64,000 nt of DNA from Roseovarius sp. MMSF_3359 (GTDB lineage Bacteria; Pseudomonadota; Alphaproteobacteria; Rhodobacterales; Rhodobacteraceae), in assembly GCF_030733385.1 (NCBI RefSeq), contig NZ_JASHJC010000003.1:310001-374000 (forward strand). The letters run 5' to 3'. Shown piece by piece: positions 55,550 through 63,055 of the stretch. The translations under genes and the position numbers were made by a program. The notes under the pieces are model-generated. The model did not search any database. It was not told the DNA's origin and saw only the letters and a program-made list of their open reading frames with translations. How positions within the stretch are numbered: position 1 is the stretch's first letter; every line of letters begins with the position of its first letter.

Positions 55550-56392
55550 ATGGCAGAGTTTGAAGTTCTTGCAGTCAGCCCGAAGGATCCGGATGCAGCC
55601 GAAAGGTTCGCCAAATCGCTGCGCGAAACGGGATTTGCCGTCATCAAGGATCATGACATCGACATGTCCGAGATCGAAGCGATGTACGACACCTGGTCGG
55701 GCTATTTCGCCAGCGACAGCAAATACAGCGACGCCATGCCCGCAGGCGACCCGGCGGGGTATTTCGGCTACAAATCCGAAAACGCCAAGGGCCGGTCGCA
55801 AAAGGACCTCAAGGAATTCTATCACGTCTATCAGTCCCGCCATGTTCCCGCGGAATGCAATGACGTGACCCGCAAGTTTCACGCCAGCCTCATTGAACTT
55901 GGCGAAACGCTTCTGGGCTGGCTCGATCAGGTCTCGCCGCCCGAAGTAACCGAAAAGCTGTCGATGCCGTTTACCAAGATGGTCGATGGTTCCGACGATC
56001 ACCTGCTGCGGGTCTTGCACTACCCGCCCCTGCCCGACGATGTGGAGCCGGGCGAGGTCCGCGCCGCGGCCCATGGCGATATCAACCTTATCACGCTTCT
56101 GGTCACCGGCTCCGAGCCGGGTCTTCAGGCGCAGGATGTGAACGGCGATTGGCACGATATCCCCTGCGGCACCGGTTACATCAACGTCAATGCGGGCGAC
56201 ATGCTGGAACAGGCCAGCCGCAAGTATTACCCCTCGACCGTGCACCGGGTCATCAATCCGCCGAAACAGCAGAACCAATCCCGCTATTCCCTGCCGCTCT
56301 TCATGCATCCGCGCCCCGAGGTGCAACTGGCCCATCAGACCGCCGGAGAGTTCCTGCAGGAAAGACTTAAGGAGATCGGCCAGGGCGGCTGA
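55550..56392 (+). CDS. 2-oxoglutarate/Fe(II) oxygenase of the isopenicillin-N-synthase family
   Basis: 280 residues from ATG 55550; the long ORF upstream overlaps the hydrolase gene and is not family-like. The non-haem iron triad is His175-x-Asp177 in AAAHGDINLITLL and His232 in PSTVHRVINP. The 2-oxoglutarate-binding Arg245-x-Ser247 is in QSRYSLPLF, so this is an oxygenase using 2-oxoglutarate, not a penicillin synthase. It lies between nucleoside hydrolase and a nucleoside-type transporter. The same fold includes fungal thymine 7-hydroxylase, so a nucleobase or nucleoside substrate is a fair guess. Confidence 0.88.
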   Translation: MAEFEVLAVSPKDPDAAERFAKSLRETGFAVIKDHDIDMSEIEAMYDTWSGYFASDSKYSDAMPAGDPAGYFGYKSENAKGRSQKDLKEFYHVYQSRHVPAECNDVTRKFHASLIELGETLLGWLDQVSPPEVTEKLSMPFTKMVDGSDDHLLRVLHYPPLPDDVEPGEVRAAAHGDINLITLLVTGSEPGLQAQDVNGDWHDIPCGTGYINVNAGDMLEQASRKYYPSTVHRVINPPKQQNQSRYSLPLFMHPRPEVQLAHQTAGEFLQERLKEIGQGG

Positions 56393-56441
56393 AATCAAAA
56401 AAGGCCGGTCAAACGGCCAGCGTTCAACAAGGAGTTCACCG

Positions 56442-57446
56442 ATGAAAAAGACACTGACCACCCTCATGGCTGCGAGCTTTGCCACGCTCTCCAGCATCGC
56501 GCTGGCGGCTGATTTCAAACCGGCCGTCATCTATGACATGGGCGGGAAATTCGACGAGTCGTTCAACGAAGGCGTCTATAACGGCATCAAGCGGTTCACC
56601 GATGAAACCGGCGTCGAAGTGATGGAATTCGAAGTCACCAACGAGGCGCAGCGTCAGCAGGCCATGGAGAAGATGGTCCAGCGTGGTGCGACCGTTGTGC
56701 TGGGCGTGGGCTTTGCCCAAGCCGATGCCATCAACGCCGTGGCCGAGGCCAATCCGGAGGTCAATTTCTCGATCATCGACGTGAACTGGCTGGATCAGCC
56801 GAACCTGCGCCAATATGCCTTCAAGGAGCAGGAAGGCTCTTACCTTGTGGGCATCGCCGCCGCGATGGCCTCGGAAACCGGCACCGTGGGGTTTGTCGGG
56901 GGCATGGACATCCCGCTGATCCGCGCCTTTGCCTGCGGATATAAGCAAGGCGCGAAATCCGCCAGCGCCGAGGTGAATGTCATCGAAAACATGACCGGCA
57001 CGACCCCTGCCGCCTGGAATGACCCGGCCAAGGGCGCGGAACTCACGCAAAGTCAGATCGACCGGGGTGCCGACGTTGTTTATCAGGCCGCAGGCGGCAC
57101 TGGTGTGGGCGTGATCCAGGCCGCGGCGGATGCCGGCAAGCTGGCCATTGGCGTCGATTCCAACCAGAACCACATGGCCCCTGGCAATGTCCTGACCTCG
57201 ATGCTGAAACGGGTCGATGTTGCGGCCTATGAGACCATGAAAGACGCCATGTCGGGCGATTTCGACACCGGCGTGCGCAACCTTGGCATTGCCGAGGATG
57301 GCGTAGGCTGGGCGCTGGACGAACATAATGCCTCGCTCATCAGTGACGACATGAAGGCCGCGATCGATGCGGCCGCCGAGAAGATCAAATCGGGTGAAAT
57401 CGTCGTGCATGACTACCGCTCGGACAGCAGCTGCCCCGCGGACTGA
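56442..57446 (+). CDS. BMP-family nucleoside-binding protein of an ABC transporter
   Basis: 334-residue periplasmic binding protein. Sec signal MKKTLTTLMAASFATLSSIALA with cleavage near residue 22 and no lipobox Cys, so it should be soluble. Basic-membrane-protein family features are PAVIYDMGGKFDESFNEGVYNGI, VLGVGFAQADAINAVAEANPEVNFSIID, GTVGFVGGMDIPLIRAFACGYKQGAK, VVYQAAGGTGVGVIQAA and AIGVDSNQNHMAPGNVLTSMLKR. Most characterised relatives bind purine or pyrimidine nucleosides. It precedes the ATPase by 7 bp. Confidence 0.93.
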   Translation: MKKTLTTLMAASFATLSSIALAADFKPAVIYDMGGKFDESFNEGVYNGIKRFTDETGVEVMEFEVTNEAQRQQAMEKMVQRGATVVLGVGFAQADAINAVAEANPEVNFSIIDVNWLDQPNLRQYAFKEQEGSYLVGIAAAMASETGTVGFVGGMDIPLIRAFACGYKQGAKSASAEVNVIENMTGTTPAAWNDPAKGAELTQSQIDRGADVVYQAAGGTGVGVIQAAADAGKLAIGVDSNQNHMAPGNVLTSMLKRVDVAAYETMKDAMSGDFDTGVRNLGIAEDGVGWALDEHNASLISDDMKAAIDAAAEKIKSGEIVVHDYRSDSSCPAD

Positions 57447-57453
57447 TCCCGGC

Positions 57454-59022
57454 ATGACGGACACGAACAAAGACGGGAGCGGCGGTGCCGCTCCCTATGC
57501 GTTGGAGTTGAAGGGCGTCAGCAAGTCCTTTGGCCTGATCCGCGCCAATCGCGACATCACCCTTGCGGTCAGACCTGGAAGTATCCACGGCATCATCGGT
57601 GAGAACGGCGCGGGGAAATCCACGCTGATGAACATCGTCTATGGCATGCATGTCCGCGACGAGGGCGAAATCCTTGTGGGGGGCGAGCCGGTCGATATGC
57701 GCTCCTCCGCCGACGCGATCAGCCACGGGATCGGCATGGTGCATCAACATTTCATGCTGGTGCCAACCTTCACGGTTCTGGAAAATGTCATGCTGGGTTC
57801 CGAAGGCGGCGCGCTCTTACGCGAAGGGCGACAGGCCGCCCGCGACCGGATCGTGGAACTGTCGGAACGCTATAACCTCCGGATTGACCCCGATGCCCTG
57901 GTCGGCGATCTGAACGTGGGTCAACGCCAGCGGGTCGAGATCATCAAGGCCCTGAAGGGTGGCGCGAAAATCCTTATTCTGGACGAGCCGACGGGCGTCC
58001 TGACCCCGCAGGAGGCCGAGCAGCTTTTTGAAATCCTCAAGGTGCTGCGCGACCGGGGCGTGTCGGTCTTGCTCATCACGCACAAACTGGCCGAGATCAT
58101 GGAGATTACCGACGCCGTGGACATCATGCGGCAGGGGCAGATCGTGGGCCACCGCAAGACCGCGGAGACCTCGCCCGCCGAACTGGCCGAATTGATGGTC
58201 GGCCGCAAGGTCTTGCTTGAGGTGGAGCGTACCGAAGCCAATCCCGGCGACGTACAGTTTTCTGCCAGTGGACTGGGATACACCAACAGTCAAGGTGTGG
58301 TCGAATTGCAGGATATCAGTTTCGAGGTGCGTGCCGGTGAAATCCTCGGCGTGGCCGGGGTGTCCGGCAATGGCCAGACGCAGTTGATGGAGGTGCTGGC
58401 GGGCATGCGGCACCTGACCGCCGGGTCGATCAGTATCCTCGGCACCGAAGTCACCCCCGCGACCGAGACCAACCCGCGCATCATCCGGGATCTGGGCCTG
58501 CGCCACATCCCCGAGGACCGCCACCAACACGGGCTGATCCTGCATTTCGAGGCGCGCGAAAACATGATCCTCGGCGTGCAGGACAGCGACCTTGCGGGCA
58601 CAGGCTTCCTGATGGACCCCGCGGCGATCGAGGCCAATTGCCGTGAGAAAATGCGCGATTATGACGTCCGCCCCGATGCGCCCCGCCATTTCGCCAAGAA
58701 TTTCTCGGGCGGGAACCAGCAGAAGATCGTGATCGCCCGCGAATTTTCCGCCAATCCGGTGGTCCTGCTGGTCGGCCAGCCGACGCGCGGCGTCGATGTG
58801 GGCGCAATCGAGTTCATCCACAAGCAGCTTCTGGCGCTCCGCGATGCGGGCTGCGCGATCCTGCTGGTTAGTGTGGAGCTTGACGAGATCATGTCGCTTT
58901 CGGACCGGATCATGGTGCTCTGCGATGGCCACAATGTCGGGATCGTTGACCGGGCCGAAGCGGACCGGCAGACGCTTGGCCTGATGATGGCCGGGCAAAA
59001 ACGCGAAGGACATGCCGCATGA
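57454..59022 (+). CDS. ABC transporter ATPase with two nucleotide-binding domains (nucleoside uptake)
   Basis: 522 residues from ATG 57454. Two fused ATPase domains, as in RbsA/NupA-type importers. Domain one: Walker A GIIGENGAGKSTLMNIVYG, signature LNVGQRQRVEIIKAL, Walker B ILILDEPTGVLTPQE. Domain two: GVAGVSGNGQTQLMEVLAG, signature FSGGNQQKIVIAREF, and VVLLVGQPTRGVDVGAIE, which has Gly-Gln in place of the usual Asp-Glu. The second site is therefore probably degenerate for hydrolysis, as in several relatives. Stop overlaps the first permease as ATGA. Confidence 0.94.
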   Translation: MTDTNKDGSGGAAPYALELKGVSKSFGLIRANRDITLAVRPGSIHGIIGENGAGKSTLMNIVYGMHVRDEGEILVGGEPVDMRSSADAISHGIGMVHQHFMLVPTFTVLENVMLGSEGGALLREGRQAARDRIVELSERYNLRIDPDALVGDLNVGQRQRVEIIKALKGGAKILILDEPTGVLTPQEAEQLFEILKVLRDRGVSVLLITHKLAEIMEITDAVDIMRQGQIVGHRKTAETSPAELAELMVGRKVLLEVERTEANPGDVQFSASGLGYTNSQGVVELQDISFEVRAGEILGVAGVSGNGQTQLMEVLAGMRHLTAGSISILGTEVTPATETNPRIIRDLGLRHIPEDRHQHGLILHFEARENMILGVQDSDLAGTGFLMDPAAIEANCREKMRDYDVRPDAPRHFAKNFSGGNQQKIVIAREFSANPVVLLVGQPTRGVDVGAIEFIHKQLLALRDAGCAILLVSVELDEIMSLSDRIMVLCDGHNVGIVDRAEADRQTLGLMMAGQKREGHAA

Positions 59023-60140
59023 GCGGGCCGACCCCACCCCTGCCCCGATGGGCCGATCTGTTCCTGTTGCCGGTCATCAACCTGATGGCGGCGCTTTTCG
59101 TCTGCGGGCTGGTCGTGCTGGCCATCGGCGAGAACCCGATCGAAGCCCTGGGCGTCATGCTCAAAGGGGCTTTCGTCTATTCCGGCGGCCTGGGCTACAC
59201 GCTCTACTACACCACCAATTTCGTCTTCACGGGCCTGGCGGTGGCGACGGCATTTCACGCGATGCTCTTCAATATCGGCGGTGAGGGGCAGGCCTATATC
59301 GGCGGGCTTGGCGCGGCCTTGGCGGCCTTTGCCATCGGCGCGGCCCCGGGGATTGTCGCCCTGCCCGTGGCGATTGCGGGTGCGGCGCTAGCCGGGGCCT
59401 GCTGGGGTGTGATCCCGGGCTATCTGCAGGCGAAGCGCGGCAGTCATATCGTCATCACGACCATCATGTTCAACTTCATCGCGGCGTCGATCATGGTCTG
59501 GCTTCTGGTCGGTCCCATGCTGGAACCCGGGCAGCAATCCCCACAATCCGTGCCTCTGCCCGAGGGCAGCTACCTGCCCAAGATGCACGAGATGCTGGGC
59601 GCCATCGGAGTTGAAACCGCCGCCACGCCTTTGAATGCCTCTTTTCTACTGGCGCTGGTGTCGCTCGCGGTCTTCTGGGTGCTGATCTGGCGCACTCGGC
59701 TGGGCTACAACATCCGCGCCGTGGGGCAGAACCCTCAAGCAGCGCATTACGCGGGCATCAACGTGCCGCGCACAATTATCATCGCCATGGCCATCGCGGG
59801 CGGCTTCGCGGGGCTTCTGGCCACCAATGAAATCCTCGGGATCAGCCACCGGGTCATCCTGAACTACACCGCCGGGTATGGCTTTACCGGCATCGCCGTG
59901 GCGCTCATGGGCCGCAACCATCCGGTCGGCATCTTCCTCGCCTCGCTTCTCTTCGGGGCGCTCTATCAGGGCGGGGCAGAGCTTGATTTCGAGTTTCAGT
60001 CGATCACCCGCGAAATGGTCCTGATGATCCAGGGCATGATCATCCTCTTCTCCGGCGCGCTGGCCTATATGTTCAACCCGCCGCTCGCCCGGTTCATCGC
60101 CCGGATTTCGGCCCCGAAACGGGAGGTCGCCCATGGCTGA
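59019..60140 (+). CDS. ABC transporter permease (nucleoside uptake)
   Basis: 373-residue BPD_transp_2-type permease with about nine or ten membrane segments. Typical landmarks are FVFTGLAVATAFHAMLFNIGGEGQAYIGG, GSHIVITTIMFNFIAASIMVWLLVGP, and the coupling-loop sequence RAVGQNPQAAHYAGINVPRTI followed by LLATNEILGISHRVILNYTAGYGFTGIAVALMG. It pairs with the second permease to make a heterodimeric pore. Overlaps at both ends (ATGA with the ATPase, 8 bp with the next permease) indicate tight coupling. Confidence 0.94.
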   Translation: MSGPTPPLPRWADLFLLPVINLMAALFVCGLVVLAIGENPIEALGVMLKGAFVYSGGLGYTLYYTTNFVFTGLAVATAFHAMLFNIGGEGQAYIGGLGAALAAFAIGAAPGIVALPVAIAGAALAGACWGVIPGYLQAKRGSHIVITTIMFNFIAASIMVWLLVGPMLEPGQQSPQSVPLPEGSYLPKMHEMLGAIGVETAATPLNASFLLALVSLAVFWVLIWRTRLGYNIRAVGQNPQAAHYAGINVPRTIIIAMAIAGGFAGLLATNEILGISHRVILNYTAGYGFTGIAVALMGRNHPVGIFLASLLFGALYQGGAELDFEFQSITREMVLMIQGMIILFSGALAYMFNPPLARFIARISAPKREVAHG

Positions 60141-61101
60141 CTTCCTCTATCAACTCCTGCTGACCTTCGATGCCACGCTCAGGATCGCCGCACCGCTGAT
60201 CCTCTGCGCGATGGCGGGGATCTTTGCGGAACGCTCCGGCGTGATCGACATCTCGCTTGAGGGCAAGATGTTGACCGGGGCCTTCGTTGCTGCCGCCGTG
60301 GCCGCGCTCAGCGGATCGCCCTGGCTCGGGCTGATCTGCGCCATTTTCGCCAGCATCTTCATGTCGCTTGTCCACGGTTTCGCCTGCATCACCCACAAGG
60401 GCAATCAGGTGATTTCCGGCGTGGCGATCAACATCCTTGCCTCGGGTCTGACCGTGGTGATCGGCATCGCACTTTTCCGGCGGGGAGGTCAGACGCCAAC
60501 CCTTGGCCGCGACGAACGCTTCAAGCCGCTCGATTGGATCGGGACGGAAACACTGGATGCGGTCCCGCTTCTGGGCGTGATATACCGGCAGCTCATCTCG
60601 GGCCATAACGTCCTTGTCTACCTGGCGCTGCTCGCCGTGCCGCTAACGGCTTTCATCATCTACCGCACCCGCTTCGGCCTCAGGATGCGCGCCGTCGGAG
60701 AGGTGCCCGAGGCGGTGGACAGCGCGGGCGTTTCGGTCACCTGGCTGCGCTACCGGGCGCTTATCATTGGGGGCGTCTTCTGCGGCATCGCGGGGGCTTA
60801 CCTGTCGGTTGCGCAGGGCGGCAATTTCGTGCGCGAGATGTCGGCGGGCAAGGGCTATATCGCGCTGGCCGCGGTGATCTTTGGCAACTGGCGTCCGCTC
60901 CGGGCCTTCATGGCCTGCCTGATGTTCGGCTTCCTCGAAGCGGCCACATCGCGCCTGCAGGGGGTCGATCTTCCGCTGATCGGCGAGGTCCCGACGCAGC
61001 TCATGCTGGCGCTACCTTACGTGCTGACCGTGCTGCTTCTGGCGGGGTTCATCGGACGTCCCAGTCCGCCCGCCGCCATCGGTCAACCCTATCACAAATG
61101 A
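60133..61101 (+). CDS. ABC transporter permease (nucleoside uptake)
   Basis: 322-residue permease, second half of the importer pore. Landmarks are LCAMAGIFAERSGVIDISLEGKMLTGAFVAAAVAALSG, HGFACITHKGNQVISGVAINILASGLT, RMRAVGEVPEAVDSAGVSVTWLRYRALIIGG and GKGYIALAAVIFGNWRPL. It ends the transporter operon, facing the exonuclease gene tail to tail 28 bp away. The set binding protein, ATPase and two permeases is complete. Confidence 0.94.
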   Translation: MADFLYQLLLTFDATLRIAAPLILCAMAGIFAERSGVIDISLEGKMLTGAFVAAAVAALSGSPWLGLICAIFASIFMSLVHGFACITHKGNQVISGVAINILASGLTVVIGIALFRRGGQTPTLGRDERFKPLDWIGTETLDAVPLLGVIYRQLISGHNVLVYLALLAVPLTAFIIYRTRFGLRMRAVGEVPEAVDSAGVSVTWLRYRALIIGGVFCGIAGAYLSVAQGGNFVREMSAGKGYIALAAVIFGNWRPLRAFMACLMFGFLEAATSRLQGVDLPLIGEVPTQLMLALPYVLTVLLLAGFIGRPSPPAAIGQPYHK

Positions 61102-61128
61102 CCGGATTGCACCGCGACCGGCGGCGCG

Positions 61129-62514
61129 TCATTCCACGTTTTTTAAGATACGGCTGTGTTTACGGGCCTCGGCCTGCACATCGCCAAAGGTGCGGATGCC
61201 GCGCGCTTCAAGCACCGCGATCATCTTGACGAAAGCCTCCGCCGTGGCCTGCGCATCGCCCAGGGCCGTATGGCGCAGCGATGGGTCGATCTCGATCTCC
61301 AACCGATCGCAGATCGCATCCAGCGTGTGTTCCGCCGAACCACCGAAAACCGCCGCCGACAGGTGCACCGTATCAAGCACCGGATGGTCGAAATCAATGT
61401 CGAGCCGCTCCGCCTGCCGATAGAGAAAGGCCGTGTCGAAGGGCGCGTTATGGGCCACGATCACCGCACCTTCGCAAAATTGGTGGAAGTCACGGCAGAC
61501 CGCCTTGAACCGGGGCGCGCCTTTGACCATGGCGTCGTCGATCCGGTGGACCTTGGTCGATTGCGCGGGGATCTTGCGGCCCGGCCGCACGAGCGTGTCA
61601 AACACTTCGCCTGCCACGATCCTGCCATTGACCACCCGCACGGCCGCCAATTGCACCACGCGGTCCCGGTCGGGATTGAGGCCAGTGGTTTCGCTATCGA
61701 AGATCACATAGGTGAGGTCGCGCAGCGCGGTTTCGCGAAGCTCGGAGGATTGCGGCGCCTCCAGCAGGCCGAAATCATAGGTGAAGGGGCGCGCGGCCTC
61801 GGCCTCCAGTGGCTCCAGCATCAGGGTATAGCCCGCCCAACCCGCGAACCGGCGCACATGGCCCAAATAGATCGCGCCCGAGCGGCCAGTAACCGCAATG
61901 GTGCTGCGCGGGACATCCGTTTTCGCCATCTTGTCGAGGGTGGGTTGGATCGATTCCTTGTCGAGATAGTCAAAGATCAATGCCCTGAGCCGCGGCGTGC
62001 CTTCGCGTTCCATCAGCGCCGCCGCCTGCCCGTCATAAAGCACGATCCGGTGATCTGCACTGACCAGAATGACCGCCAGCGGAATGTCCGACAGGATGCG
62101 CAGCAACTGCTCCTTTTCGCGGGTCAGTCGGGCGGTCTGTTCCTCGATGGTCTCGGAGGTGCTGCAGAGCTTGCGATGAATGGCCGATGCCGCCGGGGCC
62201 AGATCACCCAGATACCGCGCCGCGCCCTCGTCGATCGGCTGCGCCACGTCGGAATGCGCCCGGACCCGTAGATGGGCGGCCAGGGCTTCGATCGGTTTGC
62301 TTACATGACGGTCGAACAAAAGCCAGACCGCCAGGATCAGACCGAGTACGCCGAACACGACGACGATGCCCACGGTCACAAAGGCCGACAGTGCCTCCGG
62401 CACGGCAAGTTGCCGGTATCCCAGCCAGAGCGCCAGAGCCGCAACCGCGACAATGCCCGCCCCCAACAGGCAGAAAAAGAGAAAGACCCGAAGCCTGAGG
62501 GGGAGGTCTCTCAC
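61129..62514 (-). CDS. Membrane-anchored HAMP-PAS sensor fused to a DEDDh 3'-5' exonuclease
   Basis: 461 residues from GTG 62514, with GGAGG about 10 nt upstream; a longer ORF starting at 62565 overlaps the next gene. Two membrane helices (about 8-33 and 41-66) flank a short external loop, then a HAMP-like segment (68-120), a coiled coil and a PAS-like domain (about 135-235). The C-terminal domain is a DnaQ-type exonuclease with Asp273/Glu275 (VIFDSETTGLNP), Asp360 (HNAPFDTAFL), His415 and Asp420 (RHTALGDAQAT). The layout is that of a sensor kinase with the kinase replaced by a nuclease. Target unknown. Confidence 0.9.
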   Translation of the reverse strand: MRDLPLRLRVFLFFCLLGAGIVAVAALALWLGYRQLAVPEALSAFVTVGIVVVFGVLGLILAVWLLFDRHVSKPIEALAAHLRVRAHSDVAQPIDEGAARYLGDLAPAASAIHRKLCSTSETIEEQTARLTREKEQLLRILSDIPLAVILVSADHRIVLYDGQAAALMEREGTPRLRALIFDYLDKESIQPTLDKMAKTDVPRSTIAVTGRSGAIYLGHVRRFAGWAGYTLMLEPLEAEAARPFTYDFGLLEAPQSSELRETALRDLTYVIFDSETTGLNPDRDRVVQLAAVRVVNGRIVAGEVFDTLVRPGRKIPAQSTKVHRIDDAMVKGAPRFKAVCRDFHQFCEGAVIVAHNAPFDTAFLYRQAERLDIDFDHPVLDTVHLSAAVFGGSAEHTLDAICDRLEIEIDPSLRHTALGDAQATAEAFVKMIAVLEARGIRTFGDVQAEARKHSRILKNVE

Positions 62515-62515
62515 A

Positions 62516-63037
62516 TCACACCTCCGCGCAGGCCGCCTGCAGGATCGGATCATCCTCGGCCACATCGCGCCAGGTCACATTGAGCGCCGCGCCATCCGCG
62601 CCGAATTCCACCCCATCGACGATATCCGCGCGTTTCATCGCCGGACAATCGAACAGGACCGGCGCCTTGGCCGTCCGCGCCCAGCGTCCGTAAAAGACGA
62701 GTTCGACAATCCGCTGCCCGGGCTGGTCCGGGTGGCGCCGGATCGTGGCCTGATCGACGGCAACGAAGCGGTTCACATAAGGTTTGGCATAGGTCCAGGG
62801 GCGGTAAAATGCCGCCTCCTCGATGGCCTGCGCGACGACAAGCCCCTGCGGCATCGTGGCTTGTGTCCGGTTGAACCAGCTATATTCGCTTGAAATCGTG
62901 GCCAGCAGCATCGCCACCCCTGCCGATGCGGGGATGAGCCATTTCGGCAGACGCCCGCCCAGCATCCGGTTCAATGCCCAGACAAGAAGCGCCGCCGCAG
63001 CGCCCGCCACCACCGTGCCGATCAGTTCGAAAAACAT
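62516..63037 (-). CDS. Membrane-associated hypothetical protein
   Basis: 173 residues. Two N-terminal hydrophobic helices are seen (LIGTVVAGAAAALLVWALNRM and WLIPASAGVAMLLATISS); the rest is a soluble domain with EYSWFNRTQATMPQGLVVAQAIEEAAFYRPWTYAKPYVNRFVAVD and a Cys in LFDCPAMKRAD. No family recognised. Its stop lies only one base before the start of the exonuclease gene, and it sits 18 bp after the DUF294-type gene, so the three form one leftward unit and probably act together at the membrane. Confidence 0.78.
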   Translation of the reverse strand: MFFELIGTVVAGAAAALLVWALNRMLGGRLPKWLIPASAGVAMLLATISSEYSWFNRTQATMPQGLVVAQAIEEAAFYRPWTYAKPYVNRFVAVDQATIRRHPDQPGQRIVELVFYGRWARTAKAPVLFDCPAMKRADIVDGVEFGADGAALNVTWRDVAEDDPILQAACAEV

Positions 63038-63055
63038 TTCCCCTCCCCGTCATCC

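Noticed and set aside
56395..56418. Short hairpin GGCCG/CGGCC with an adjoining A run between the oxygenase and the BMP gene
   Set aside because: The A run precedes the stem on the coding strand, so it would terminate leftward transcription where no leftward gene exists; at best an mRNA structure.
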